A stretch of 34,238 nucleotides of DNA from the NCBI GenBank assembly GCA_016793505.1, contig JAEULW010000127.1:1-34238 (forward strand), read 5' to 3'. Numbering within the stretch: the stretch's first letter is position 1; each line of letters starts with the position of its first letter. The DNA comes from Methylobacteriaceae bacterium (GTDB lineage Bacteria > Pseudomonadota > Alphaproteobacteria > Rhizobiales > Beijerinckiaceae). The position numbers and the translations under genes are program-made. This document shows positions 1 through 8,306 of the stretch, piece by piece. Under the pieces are notes generated by a model. That model searched no databases. It had not been told where the DNA came from and worked only from the letters and a program-made list of their open reading frames with translations.

Positions 1-616
1 CGCGCATGACGCGACCGCGCCATGAACAGGCCTCGGTCGCCGCTGAGCGCGCCGGGTCCGGCCGCCAGGTGAAGCCCGGCGGCAGCAGCTGCGCTTCGAG
101 CGGCGCCCCCGTCAGCCGCTCGATGGCGATGCCGAGCAGCATGAAGTTGATGTCGGAATAGACCGGCGGCCCCTGCCGCCATTCGCGTTGCAGCACGAAG
201 GCGCGGCTCGTCTGCGGATCGAGCCCGTAGGCGTAGATCGGCTCGACATGCGGCAGGAATGTCTGGTGCGACAGACAGGCGCGGAAGGTCAGTTTCCGCT
301 CCGCCGCCTCCATGTCGTACTGGCGCAGATCGGGGATCGCGCGCACCAGCGGATCGTCGAGGCCGATCGCCCCCTGTTCGACGAGCCGCAGGATCGCGGT
401 CGTGGTGAACACCACTTTGGTCAGCGAGGCGAGATCGAAGATCGTGTCGGCCGTCATCGCCGCCGGCGTCGGGATGATCTGCGCCGCGCCGTCGAAGACC
501 AGCGAGCGGGCGCCGGCGAGGTCGGCCGCGGCGAGCACGGCGCCGGGAATGCGCCGCTGCGCGATCGCCGCGCGCGCCGGCGCGAAGGCGGCCTCGACCG
601 CGGCGGCGAGACTCAT
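1..616 (-). CDS. Class C beta-lactamase-related serine hydrolase (3' end outside window)
   Basis: Only the N-terminal 205 residues are present; the gene runs off the left edge. The SxxK nucleophile motif is visible as S64-L-T-K67 in the context FDLASLTK, and a YSD motif (Y153-S-D155) matches the second (YxN) motif of the class C beta-lactamase/esterase fold. The end of the visible part, with AATE, C and WRGRV, resembles EstB-like serine hydrolases. No signal peptide is evident at the chosen start, which suggests a cytoplasmic enzyme. The ATG overlaps the stop of the upstream ABC ATPase gene (ATGA), so the two are translationally coupled. With anmK and a peptide importer in the same transcription unit it may act on cell-wall peptides or amino sugars, comparable in context to E. 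coli YfeW beside murQP. That role is inferred; esterase or D-aminopeptidase activity is equally possible. Confidence 0.85.
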   Translation of the reverse strand, partial: MSLAAAVEAAFAPARAAIAQRRIPGAVLAAADLAGARSLVFDGAAQIIPTPAAMTADTIFDLASLTKVVFTTTAILRLVEQGAIGLDDPLVRAIPDLRQYDMEAAERKLTFRACLSHQTFLPHVEPIYAYGLDPQTSRAFVLQREWRQGPPVYSDINFMLLGIAIERLTGAPLEAQLLPPGFTWRPDPARSAATEACSWRGRVMR

Positions 617-1557
617 GCGCCGTCCGGAAAATGGCAGGCCGCGGCATGCGCCTCGCCGCCGAGAACGGGGCGCTCGGCGCGGCAGCGCTCGGCGACGCGC
701 GGACAGCGCGAGGCGAAGACGCAGCCCGGCGGCAGGTTTTCGGGGTCGGGCGGATCGCCTTTGAGCACGATGCGGGCGGCCTTTCGCGCGCCGGGGCGCG
801 GGATCGCGGAAATGAGCGCGCGGGTGTAGGGATGGCGCGGCCGGGCCAGAACATGCTCCGCCGGCCCGGTTTCCACCAGCCGCCCCGCATACATGACAGC
901 GATGCGGTCGGCGACGTGGCGGATCACCGCCAGGTCATGGCTGATGAACAGCATCGTCAGCCCGAGCCGGGCGCGCAGATCGGCGATCAGATTGATGATC
1001 TGCGACTGCACCGAGACGTCGAGCGCCGACACCGGCTCGTCGGCGACGAGGAAGGCCGGCTCCGGCGAAAGCGCCCGCGCGATCGCGATGCGCTGGCGCT
1101 GGCCGCCGGAAAACTCGTGCGGGAAGCGCCCCGCCGCCTCGCCCGGCAGGCCGACGAGATCGATGAGCTCGGCGACGCGCCGGCGCCGCGCCGCGGCGTC
1201 GCCGAGGCCGTGGATGACCAGCGGCTCGCCGATGATCGTGCCGACCGTGTGGCGCGGATTGAGCGAGCCGAACGGGTCCTGGAAGACGATCTGCATCTGC
1301 CGCCGCGCCGCGCGCATCTCGGACCGCGACAGCGTCAGCAGATCGCGCCCGCGCCAGACGACGCGGCCCGCGGCGACCGGCGTCAGCCTGAGCGCGGCGC
1401 GCCCGAGCGTCGACTTGCCCGAGCCCGATTCGCCGACGAGGCCGATCGTCTCGCCCTCGGCCAACGCCAGCGAGTAGTCGTCGACGGCCACGAGCCGGCC
1501 GCCGCGCGGACCGCGATAGACGACGCTGACCTTTTCGAGTTCGAGCAGCGCGCTCAT
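613..1557 (-). CDS. Dipeptide/oligopeptide ABC transporter ATP-binding protein (DppF/OppF type)
   Basis: This is a 314-residue ATPase of a peptide importer, working on the cytoplasmic face with the other ATPase encoded just upstream. Walker A is GESGSGKST (about residues 42-50), the signature is SGGQRQRIAIARAL, and Walker B is FLVADEPVSALD. The C-terminal extension with clustered cysteines (CVFASRCPRVAERC) is typical of the oligopeptide/dipeptide transporter C-terminal region. Length is normal for DppF/OppF. Its ATG overlaps the stop of the upstream dppD-like gene and its own stop overlaps the start of the serine hydrolase, so three genes are coupled. The partner permeases and binding protein are transcribed divergently (3700-7131). 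Confidence 0.93.
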   Translation of the reverse strand: MSALLELEKVSVVYRGPRGGRLVAVDDYSLALAEGETIGLVGESGSGKSTLGRAALRLTPVAAGRVVWRGRDLLTLSRSEMRAARRQMQIVFQDPFGSLNPRHTVGTIIGEPLVIHGLGDAAARRRRVAELIDLVGLPGEAAGRFPHEFSGGQRQRIAIARALSPEPAFLVADEPVSALDVSVQSQIINLIADLRARLGLTMLFISHDLAVIRHVADRIAVMYAGRLVETGPAEHVLARPRHPYTRALISAIPRPGARKAARIVLKGDPPDPENLPPGCVFASRCPRVAERCRAERPVLGGEAHAAACHFPDGA

Positions 1558-2501
1558 GCCGGCGGGTTCCAGCAGGCGGCGCGATGCGCCTCGCCGCGCA
1601 TCGGCGGCAGCGCCGCCGCGCAGTCGGGCAGGGCGAAGCCGCAGCGCGGCGCGAACGCGCAGCCCGGCCCGCGCGCCCCGGGCGGCGGCACCTGTCCGGC
1701 GATCACCGGCAGCGCCGCGCCGCGCGGATTGGAGGCGGGCGCGGTGGCGATCAGCGCCTGCGCGTAGCGATGGCGCGGCTGCGCGAACAGCCGGCCCGCC
1801 GGCGCCTCCTCGACGATGCGGCCGGCATACATCACCGCGACGCGGTCGCAGACCTCCGACACGACGCCGAGATCATGCGTCACCATCAGCAGCGCCATGC
1901 CCATCTCGCGCCGCAGCTTCTCGATCAGTTCGAGAATCTGCGCCTGGATGGTGACGTCGAGCGCCGTCGTCGGCTCGTCGGCGATCAGCAGCCGCGGCTC
2001 GCAGGCGAGCGCGATGGCGATCAGCACGCGCTGGCGCTGGCCGCCGGAGAGCTGATGTGGATAGCGCGTCAGCTGCGCCGCCGGCGCCGGCAGGCCGACG
2101 CGCTCGAGCAGCTCGATCGCCCGCGCGTCGGCGGCGCGGCGCGACAGGCCGCGATGCAGCGTCAGCGATTCGCGGATCTGGTCGCCGATGCTGAACACCG
2201 GATTGAGCGCCGTCATCGGCTCCTGGAAGATCATCGCGATGCGGTCGCCGCGCAACTGCTCCAGTCGTTCGCGCGTCGCCTGCGTCAAGTCTTCGCCGTC
2301 GTAGAGGATGCGCCCCGCAACGCGCGCCTGCGGCGGCAGCAGGCCCATCGCGGCGAGCGCCGTCAGCGTCTTGCCGCAGCCCGATTCGCCGACGAGGCCG
2401 AGCGCCTCGCCGGCGCGCAGGGCGAGCGAGACGTCCTCGACGATGCGCACGCCGCCGATGTCGACGCTGAGATCCTCGATGCGCAGCAGGACGTCGCTCA
2501 C
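1554..2501 (-). CDS. Dipeptide/oligopeptide ABC transporter ATP-binding protein (DppD/OppD type)
   Basis: This 315-residue protein is the second ATPase of the peptide importer. Walker A GESGCGKT lies at about residues 38-45, the signature [14 protein letters not shown] and Walker [13 protein letters not shown] follow, and the C-terminal Cys-containing extension ([15 protein letters not shown]) is the DppD/OppD type. The start is GTG at 2501, preceded by a GAGACG-like ribosome site; the nearby ATG at 2518 runs into a stop after six codons and cannot be used. It begins only 13 bases after the anmK stop and overlaps the next gene by ATGA, so anmK, this gene, the second ATPase gene and the serine hydrolase probably form one operon. 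Confidence 0.92.
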   Translation of the reverse strand: MSDVLLRIEDLSVDIGGVRIVEDVSLALRAGEALGLVGESGCGKTLTALAAMGLLPPQARVAGRILYDGEDLTQATRERLEQLRGDRIAMIFQEPMTALNPVFSIGDQIRESLTLHRGLSRRAADARAIELLERVGLPAPAAQLTRYPHQLSGGQRQRVLIAIALACEPRLLIADEPTTALDVTIQAQILELIEKLRREMGMALLMVTHDLGVVSEVCDRVAVMYAGRIVEEAPAGRLFAQPRHRYAQALIATAPASNPRGAALPVIAGQVPPPGARGPGCAFAPRCGFALPDCAAALPPMRGEAHRAACWNPPA

Positions 2502-2514
2502 GCGCCGGCGTCTC

Positions 2515-3624
2515 TCATCGCGCCCTGTGGAATTCGCCGCCGGTCATCGGCGCGGGAACGCCGGTGGTCGTCGGCACGGACAGCGGCAGGCCGAGCCGGC
2601 TGCGCACGGCGAGATAGGCGAAGCACTGCGCCTCGATGAAATCGCCGTTCCAGCCCGCCGCCTCCACCGGCTCGACCGGAACGCCGACCGCCGCGGCGAG
2701 GCGCGCCATCAGCGTCGCATTGAGCCGCCCGCCGCCGGTGACGAGCCAGCGCGTCGGCGCCGCCGGCACATGTTTCAGCGCCGCCGCCGTCGCCGCGACG
2801 GTGAAGGCGGCGAGCGTCGCCGCCCCGTCCTCGACGCCGAGCCCTTCGACGATCTGCGCGCGGCGATGGAAATCGTTGCGGTCGAGCGATTTCGGCGGCG
2901 GCCGGTCGAAGAAGGGATTGTCCATCAGCGCCGCCAGGATCGCCGCGTCGACGCGGCCGGCGGCGGCGACGCGCCCGCCCTCGTCGAAGGGCAGGCCGCG
3001 CTTGCGCAGCATCCAGTCGTCGAGGAGGGCGCTCGCCGGCCCGGTGTCGAAGGCGATCGGATCGCCGTCCCCGACATAGGTGACGTTGCCGACCCCGCCC
3101 CAGTTGAGGATCATCGTCGGGCGGGGGAGGGCGGCCGCGAGCGCGGCGTGATACAGCGGGGCGAAGGGCGCGCCCTCGCCGCCGGCCGCGACGTCGGCGT
3201 GGCGGAAGCGGTTGACGACGTCGACGCCGAGCCGCCGCGCCGCCCTGTCGCCGATCAGCAGCTGGCGCGTGAAGCGCCGCTCCGGCCGGTGATAGACGGT
3301 CTGGCCATGCAGCCCGGCGAGCGCGACGCGCTCGCGCGCGATCCCCTGTTCGGACAGGAAGGCGGCGACCGCGTCGGCATGCGCGTCGGTCACCGCCTCG
3401 TCCAGCGCCGCGAGCGGCTCGTGCTCGGCCCGCGCCGGATCGGCGATCAGGTCGAGCAGCTCGGCCCTCAGCGCCGGCGCGTAAGGGTAGGTGCGCCCCG
3501 GCCCAGGCCGGACGATCTGCCGCCCGTCGGTCTCGACGATCGACACGTCGATCCCGTCCATCGACGTGCCGCTGATCGCGCCCGCCGCGAGCGTCAGGCC
3601 GCCCGCCCCCTTCTGCCCGTCCAC
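2515..3624 (-). CDS. anmK: Anhydro-N-acetylmuramic acid kinase
   Basis: AnmK opens and phosphorylates 1,6-anhydro-MurNAc released by lytic transglycosylases, giving MurNAc-6-phosphate for recycling. The family's N-terminal phosphate-binding motif is seen as AISGTSMDGID (about residues 16-26), and NWGGVGNVT followed by AFDTGPASALLDDWM matches the catalytic Asp region. The GGGRLNATLM segment near the C-terminus is also family-typical. At 369 residues the length fits. The start appears to be GTG at 3624, chosen because the conserved first strand begins about ten residues later. It heads the leftward operon with two peptide-importer ATPases and a serine hydrolase, and faces the importer's binding protein across a 75-bp divergent gap. 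No murQ etherase gene is in the window, so the next step must be encoded elsewhere. Confidence 0.93.
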   Translation of the reverse strand: MDGQKGAGGLTLAAGAISGTSMDGIDVSIVETDGRQIVRPGPGRTYPYAPALRAELLDLIADPARAEHEPLAALDEAVTDAHADAVAAFLSEQGIARERVALAGLHGQTVYHRPERRFTRQLLIGDRAARRLGVDVVNRFRHADVAAGGEGAPFAPLYHAALAAALPRPTMILNWGGVGNVTYVGDGDPIAFDTGPASALLDDWMLRKRGLPFDEGGRVAAAGRVDAAILAALMDNPFFDRPPPKSLDRNDFHRRAQIVEGLGVEDGAATLAAFTVAATAAALKHVPAAPTRWLVTGGGRLNATLMARLAAAVGVPVEPVEAAGWNGDFIEAQCFAYLAVRSRLGLPLSVPTTTGVPAPMTGGEFHRAR

Positions 3625-3636
3625 CGGCGTCCTCGC

Positions 3637-3664
3637 GTGACTCTGCGCTTGCCTTGGCTAAGAT
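3637..3664 (+). promoter_or_regulatory. Candidate promoter for the dppA-like operon
   Basis: In the 75-bp gap between the divergent anmK and binding-protein genes there is GTGACT (3637-3642) and TAAGAT (3659-3664) separated by 16 bases, a loose -35/-10 pair. The gap must hold promoters for both directions. This is weak pattern evidence only. Confidence 0.3.
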
Positions 3665-3699
3665 CGGCGCGCCCGGGAGAAACTAGAAGGAAAAACCGC

Positions 3700-5199
3700 A
3701 TGCGTCACGCCGTCCGCGCCGCCCTCATCGCCGGCGCCGTCTCCCTTCCCGCCGTCGCCGCGGCGCAGGTGCTCGAGATCGGCTACGACCAGTCGCCCGC
3801 AGGCCTCGATCCGCACATCGCCACCGCATTCGCCACCTTCGCGGTGATCAACGGCACGATCTACGAGGGCCTGACCGCGATCGACAAGGATCTGCGCGTC
3901 ACCCCCGGCCTCGCCCAGTCCTGGACGGTGTCGGCCGACGGCAAGACCTACGCCTTCAAGCTGCGCCCCGGCGTCACTTTCCACGACGGTTCGCCGATGC
4001 AGGCCGAGGATGTGGCGGCGACGATCCGCCGCGTCCTGTCGAAGGACATCGCCTCGCCGCTGGCGAGCCGCCTCGCCGCCGTCGACAAGGCCGAGGCGAG
4101 CGCCCCCGACACCGTGACGCTGACGCTGAAGGAGCCCTCCGCCCCGCTGCTCGCCTCGCTGGCGACCATCGCCGTCGTGCCGCGCGGCATGGAGGCCAAC
4201 AAGGACGCGCTGCAGAAGCGGCCGGTCGGCACCGGCCCGTTCAAATTCGCCGAGTGGCGGCCGAATGGCCACATCCTGTTGTCGAAGCACGCCGGCTACT
4301 GGCAGCAGGGCCTGCCGAAGCTCGAGGGCGTCAAGTTCAACCTCGTGCCGGAATCGGCGACGCGGCAGGTCGGCCTGACCACCGGAACCTACGCCATGCT
4401 GCCCAACATCGACGCCGCGACGGCGCAGCAGCTCAAGACCAATCCGCAGGTCAGGATCGCCGAGACGCTCGAACTCGCCTACACGATGATCGGCATGAAC
4501 ACGTCGAAGCCGCCCTTCGACAAGGCCGAGGTCCGCGAGGCGCTCAATCTGGCGCTCAACCGGCAGGAGATCATCGCCGCCGCGCTGTTCGGCGCCGGCG
4601 TGCCGGGCGGGCCGCTGTCGCCGGCGCTGAAGGACTGGGCGACCGACGTCGCGCAGTTCTCCTGCTACAAGTCCGACCCGGCGAAGGCCAAACAGATGCT
4701 CGAGGCGGCCGGCCACAAGGAGCCGGTGGCGATCGCGATGTCGGTGCTGCCGCGTCAGGACATCAAGGACATCGCCCAGGTCGTCCAGCAGCAGCTCAAC
4801 AAGGCCGGCTTCAAGGTGGAGCTGAAGAATCTGGAGCTCGGCCAGTTCATCCAGGACTGGCGCAACTCGAACTTCGACATCTTCGCCTCGACCAACGCCG
4901 GCTCGGTCGATCCGGACGACTATTTCTTCCGCACCTTCCGCACCGGCGGCTCGACCAACGTGTTCAAATATTCGAACCCCGAGGTCGACAGGCTGCTCGA
5001 CTCGGCCCGCGCCATGCAGGATCAGGCGCAGCGCAAGGCGGCTTACGACGACGTGCAGAAGCGCCTCGCCTGTCAGGGCCCGATCGCCCACATCGCCTAT
5101 GGCCAGCTGTTCACCGCGACGCGGCCGAACGTGCAGGGCTTCTCGATCATCGCCAACCGCTCGCTCTCGACGCTGCGCGAGACGACGATCGGCAAGTGA
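3700..5199 (+). CDS. Peptide ABC transporter substrate-binding protein (SBP family 5)
   Basis: This 499-residue periplasmic protein captures substrate for the importer encoded by the flanking permease and ATPase genes. An N-terminal signal peptide (MRHAVRAALIAGAVSLPAVAAAQ) would be cleaved after AAA. The mature start VLEIGYDQSPAGLDPH, the segment YEGLTAIDKDLRVTPGLAQSW, and RPGVTFHDGSPMQAEDV are classic DppA/OppA family 5 features. A good ribosome site (AGAAGGA) sits 9 bases before the ATG. The substrate cannot be read from sequence. Family 5 proteins bind di- to oligopeptides, nickel or muropeptides, and the divergent anmK gene makes a cell-wall peptide ligand plausible but unproven. Confidence 0.93.
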   Translation: MRHAVRAALIAGAVSLPAVAAAQVLEIGYDQSPAGLDPHIATAFATFAVINGTIYEGLTAIDKDLRVTPGLAQSWTVSADGKTYAFKLRPGVTFHDGSPMQAEDVAATIRRVLSKDIASPLASRLAAVDKAEASAPDTVTLTLKEPSAPLLASLATIAVVPRGMEANKDALQKRPVGTGPFKFAEWRPNGHILLSKHAGYWQQGLPKLEGVKFNLVPESATRQVGLTTGTYAMLPNIDAATAQQLKTNPQVRIAETLELAYTMIGMNTSKPPFDKAEVREALNLALNRQEIIAAALFGAGVPGGPLSPALKDWATDVAQFSCYKSDPAKAKQMLEAAGHKEPVAIAMSVLPRQDIKDIAQVVQQQLNKAGFKVELKNLELGQFIQDWRNSNFDIFASTNAGSVDPDDYFFRTFRTGGSTNVFKYSNPEVDRLLDSARAMQDQAQRKAAYDDVQKRLACQGPIAHIAYGQLFTATRPNVQGFSIIANRSLSTLRETTIGK

Positions 5200-5231
5200 T
5201 CGCGGCTGGACGCCCGACCCGGCGCCTCCTC

Positions 5232-5319
5232 CGTCATTGCGAGGAGGCGCAGCCGACGAAGCAATCCACGCCGCGCTGCGGCGCGACGGATGGATCGCTT
5301 CGCTGCGCTCGCGATGACG
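5232..5319. repeat. REP-like palindromic element between binding protein and permease genes
   Basis: An 88-bp element starts with CGTCATTGCGAGGAGGCGCA and ends with GCTCGCGATGACG. The outer arms CGTCATTGCGAG and CTCGCGATGACG are inverted repeats with one mismatch, and internal GAAGCAATCCA / TGGATCGCTTC are also inverted. I recognise this type as an abundant intergenic palindrome of alphaproteobacterial genomes. It lies inside an otherwise tight operon and would fold into a long hairpin in the mRNA. Confidence 0.8.
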
Positions 5320-5335
5320 GCGTGAGCGCCCCAGC

Positions 5336-6292
5336 ATGATCCCGCGTCTCCTCGCCGCGCGGCTGATCGACCTCGCCGTCATCCTGTTCGGCGTGTCGGT
5401 CGTCGTCTTCCTGCTGATCCGCCTCGTGCCCGGCGACGCCGTGGCGATCATGCTCGGCGCCAATGCCGAGGTGACGCCCGAGCGCATCGCCGAGCTGCGC
5501 GGCCGGCTCGGCCTCGACCTGCCGATCCATACGCAATATCTGCGCTGGGCCGGGGCGGCGCTGACCGGCGATTTCGGCGTCTCGATCTGGACCGGCCGGC
5601 CGGTGATCGAGGAGATCCTCGCCTCGATCGGCCCGACCATCGAGCTCACCCTGCTGGCGCTGATCTTCGGCGCGGTTCCCGCCGTGCCGCTCGGCGCGCT
5701 GATGGCGCAATGGCGCGGCGGCGCGGCCGATGCGGCGCTGCGCGTCGTCTCGATCGCCGGGCTGACGATCCCCTCCTTCTGGCTCGGCATCGTCATGATC
5801 CTGGCGCTGGCGACGCTCGCGCCCTCCGCGCCGATGCTCGGCTACGTCCCCTTCGCGCAGGATCCGCTCGGCCACGTCCTGCGGCTGATCCTGCCGGCCT
5901 TCGCGCTCGGCCTGCCGGTGCTCGCCAATCTGTCGCGCCTCGTGCGCACCGCGATGCTCGAGGCGCTGTCGCAGGATTATGTGCGCACGGCGCGCGCCAA
6001 GGGCGTCGGCGAGCGCCGCGTCGTCTATCGCCACGCGCTGCGCAACGCGCTCATTCCCTTCGTCACCAGCCTCGGCGTGATGACCGGCTATCTGCTCGGC
6101 GGCGCCATCGTCGTCGAACAGGTCTTCGCCATTCCTGGCCTCGGCCGCCTCGTCCTCGGCGCCATCGCCGAGCGCAACTATCCGCTGATCCAGGCGACCA
6201 TCCTCGTCGTCACCTGCGGCTTCGTGATCGTCAATTTCGTCGTCGACCTGCTCTATCTGGCGATCGACCCGCGCCTCAGGGGCGCGCGATGA
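5336..6292 (+). CDS. Dipeptide ABC transporter permease (DppB type)
   Basis: This 318-residue inner-membrane protein is one half of the importer pore. It has an N-terminal hydrophobic segment (about residues 9-31), an N-terminal soluble portion with RLGLDLPIHTQYLRW typical of DppB, and about five further hydrophobic stretches from residue 100 onward. The EAA loop that docks the ATPase is seen as EALSQDYVRTARAKGVGERRVVYRHALRNALIP. Its stop overlaps the start of the dppC-like gene (ATGA). It is separated from the binding-protein gene by a palindromic repeat, which may lower permease relative to binding-protein expression. Confidence 0.93.
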   Translation: MIPRLLAARLIDLAVILFGVSVVVFLLIRLVPGDAVAIMLGANAEVTPERIAELRGRLGLDLPIHTQYLRWAGAALTGDFGVSIWTGRPVIEEILASIGPTIELTLLALIFGAVPAVPLGALMAQWRGGAADAALRVVSIAGLTIPSFWLGIVMILALATLAPSAPMLGYVPFAQDPLGHVLRLILPAFALGLPVLANLSRLVRTAMLEALSQDYVRTARAKGVGERRVVYRHALRNALIPFVTSLGVMTGYLLGGAIVVEQVFAIPGLGRLVLGAIAERNYPLIQATILVVTCGFVIVNFVVDLLYLAIDPRLRGAR

Positions 6293-7131
6293 GCGCGCTG
6301 GCGCAGCGCCGCGCCCGGCCGCGCGATCCCCTGCTGATCGCCGCCCTCGCGCTGGTCGGATTGCAGGTGGCCCTGGCGCTGGCGGCGCCCCTCGTCGCGC
6401 CCTACGATCCGCTGCATCAGGACATTCTGGCGCGGCTCAAGGGCCCGTCGGCGGCGCACTGGTTCGGCGCCGATCATCTCGGCCGCGACATTCTCGCCCG
6501 CACGCTCTACGGCTATCGCGCCTCGCTCGCGGTGTCGGCCGCCGCAGTCGGCCTCGCCTTGCTGGTCGGCGGCGCGATCGGCCTCGTCTCGGCCTATTAC
6601 CGCGGCTGGACCGAGCGCGTGCTGATGCGCATGATGGACGTCGTCTTCGCCTTCCCGGTGATGCTGCTGGCGATCGGCGTCATCGCGGTGATCGGCGCCG
6701 GCGCCGCGCCCGCCGCCATCGCCATCGCCATCGTCTACACGCCGATTTTCGCGCGCCTGACGCGCGGGCCCGCGCTGGTCGTGGCGGCGAGCGAATATGT
6801 CGAGGGCGCGCGCGCCGCCGGGGCCGGCGATCTGCGCATCATCCTCATCCACATCCTGCCCAATCTGCTCGGCGTGCTGCTCGTGCAGGCCTCGCTGCTC
6901 CTGTCCTCGGCGATTCTCGTCGAGGCCTCGCTGTCCTTTCTCGGCGTCGGCACGCAGCCGCCGCATCCTTCGCTCGGGCTGATGCTGTCGGAAGGGCGCA
7001 ACGTGCTGATGCTGTCGCCGTGGAGCGCGATCTTCGCCGGCTTCGCCATCCTGTTCCTCGCCTTCGGTTTCAATCTGCTCGGCGACACGCTGCGCGATCG
7101 GCTCGATCCGCGCCTCGCCCGCAGCGCATGA
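6289..7131 (+). CDS. Dipeptide ABC transporter permease (DppC type)
   Basis: The product is a 280-residue inner-membrane permease that pairs with the DppB-like protein. It opens with a positively charged cytoplasmic tail and a hydrophobic helix (residues 15-37), then the DppC-typical YDPLHQDILARLKGPSAAHWFGADHLGRDILARTLYG. Hydrophobic segments follow, with an EAA-type loop ASEYVEGARAAGAGDLRIILIHILPN. The conserved ending FAGFAILFLAFGFNLLGDTLRDRLDPR is characteristic of the subfamily. The start at 6289 overlaps the preceding stop by four bases. The next gene begins 7 bases after its stop, so all are probably on one transcript. Confidence 0.93.
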   Translation: MSALAQRRARPRDPLLIAALALVGLQVALALAAPLVAPYDPLHQDILARLKGPSAAHWFGADHLGRDILARTLYGYRASLAVSAAAVGLALLVGGAIGLVSAYYRGWTERVLMRMMDVVFAFPVMLLAIGVIAVIGAGAAPAAIAIAIVYTPIFARLTRGPALVVAASEYVEGARAAGAGDLRIILIHILPNLLGVLLVQASLLLSSAILVEASLSFLGVGTQPPHPSLGLMLSEGRNVLMLSPWSAIFAGFAILFLAFGFNLLGDTLRDRLDPRLARSA

Positions 7132-7138
7132 GGACGAC

Positions 7139-8113
7139 ATGAAGCCTTTTCCCGCCCGCCGCGATCTCACCATCCTCGCCGCCCACGCCGCCTATCGCAT
7201 GGCCGAGTGCCTCGCCCGTCGCGCCCCCGATCTGCGCGTCGTCGAGGCGCGCTCGCGCGAGGCGGCGGCGGCGCGGCTGGCGGAGGCCGACGTGCTGCTC
7301 GTCTCCGGCTTCTGGCGCGACGACTGGCTGGCCCAGGCGCCGCGGCTGCGCTTCATCCAGTCGATCAGCGCCGGCGTCGATCAATACGGCAAGGATGCGC
7401 TGCGCGCCCGTCACGTGCGCCTCGCCAGCGCCCATGGCGTCAACGCCCGCGCCGTCGCCGAACATGCGATGGCGCTGATCCTGTCGCTGTCGCGCCGCCT
7501 GCATCTGGCGCGCGATCTTCAGGCCGCGCGGCGCTGGACCGGCATGGCGAGCGATCCTGCGCAGCGCGAGGACGAACTCGGCGGCAAGACGCTGCTGATC
7601 CTCGGCTATGGCGCGATCGGCGGCCATCTCGCCCATCTCGCCCGCGCCTTCGGCGTCAAGGTGATCGCCGTCAAGCGCGACCTTGCGACCAATCGCGGCC
7701 TCGCCGACGAGATCGTCGGCCCCGAGGCGCTGGCCGATCATCTGCCGCGCGCCGATCTGGTGGCGCTGTGCTGTCCGCTCACCGACGAGACCCGCGGACT
7801 GATCGACGCGCGGGCGCTGGCCGCGATGAAGCCCGGCGCGGCGCTGATCAACGTGGCGCGCGGCGCCGTCGTCGACGAGCCGGCGATGATCGCCGCGCTG
7901 CAATCCGGGCGCCTCGCGGCGGCGGCGCTCGACTGTTTCGTCGAGGAGCCGCTGCCCGCCGCCTCGCCGCTCTGGGCCATGCCGCAGGTGATCGTCACCC
8001 ATCACGTCGGCGGCGAGACCCGCGCCTACGAGGACAATGTCGTCGACATCCTGCTCGACAATCTCGCCCGCCTCGAGCGCGGCGATCCGCAGCTGCGCAA
8101 TCAGGTGGTGTGA
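7139..8113 (+). CDS. D-isomer-specific 2-hydroxyacid dehydrogenase
   Basis: This 324-residue NAD(P)-dependent oxidoreductase interconverts a D-2-hydroxyacid and a 2-oxoacid. The Rossmann motif LILGYGAIGGHLAHLARAFG lies mid-protein (about residues 152-171). The catalytic Arg is in INVARGAVVDE, the Glu in DCFVEEPLP and the His in VTHHVGGETRAYEDN. The first 100 residues form the substrate-binding domain with HGVNARAVAEHAM. It starts 7 bases after the permease gene, so it probably shares that operon. A link to D-lactate, the side chain released from MurNAc-6-phosphate, is attractive given anmK nearby. Glyoxylate/hydroxypyruvate or other 2-oxoacids are equally likely by family. Confidence 0.9.
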   Translation: MKPFPARRDLTILAAHAAYRMAECLARRAPDLRVVEARSREAAAARLAEADVLLVSGFWRDDWLAQAPRLRFIQSISAGVDQYGKDALRARHVRLASAHGVNARAVAEHAMALILSLSRRLHLARDLQAARRWTGMASDPAQREDELGGKTLLILGYGAIGGHLAHLARAFGVKVIAVKRDLATNRGLADEIVGPEALADHLPRADLVALCCPLTDETRGLIDARALAAMKPGAALINVARGAVVDEPAMIAALQSGRLAAAALDCFVEEPLPAASPLWAMPQVIVTHHVGGETRAYEDNVVDILLDNLARLERGDPQLRNQVV

Positions 8114-8155
8114 AGCGCCGCACGGCGGCGATCGCATGCGGCTGCGGCGTTCCAT

Positions 8156-8252
8156 TCGACCGCGTCGCTGAGCGAAGTCGAAAGAGACGATCGTCGCGCC
8201 GCGCCTGCCGACATCCTCGCCCCTTCGACGCTGCTCGAGGCGCGGATGTCGG
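8156..8252. repeat. Pair of inverted REP-like units
   Basis: Between the dehydrogenase and vapB lie two related units in opposite orientation: one around 8159-8183 (CCGCGTCGCTGAGCGAAGTC) and its inverted relative around 8219-8245 (CCCTTCGACGCTGCTCGAGG). A perfect 9-bp inverted pair, CCGACATCC (8208-8216) and GGATGTCGG (8244-8252), encloses the second unit. The pattern resembles bacterial REP doublets. No gene is seen in 8114-8324. Confidence 0.55.
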
Positions 8253-8306
8253 GGCAAGGGCGGCCTGAACGCGCATGCGACGACCCGGGCGCCGCCCGCC
8301 GGCGCG

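Noticed and set aside
3658-5796. A 712-codon minus-strand open frame opposite the binding-protein gene
   Set aside because: It crosses the palindromic repeat and overlaps two clear importer genes; composition is that of an antisense frame.
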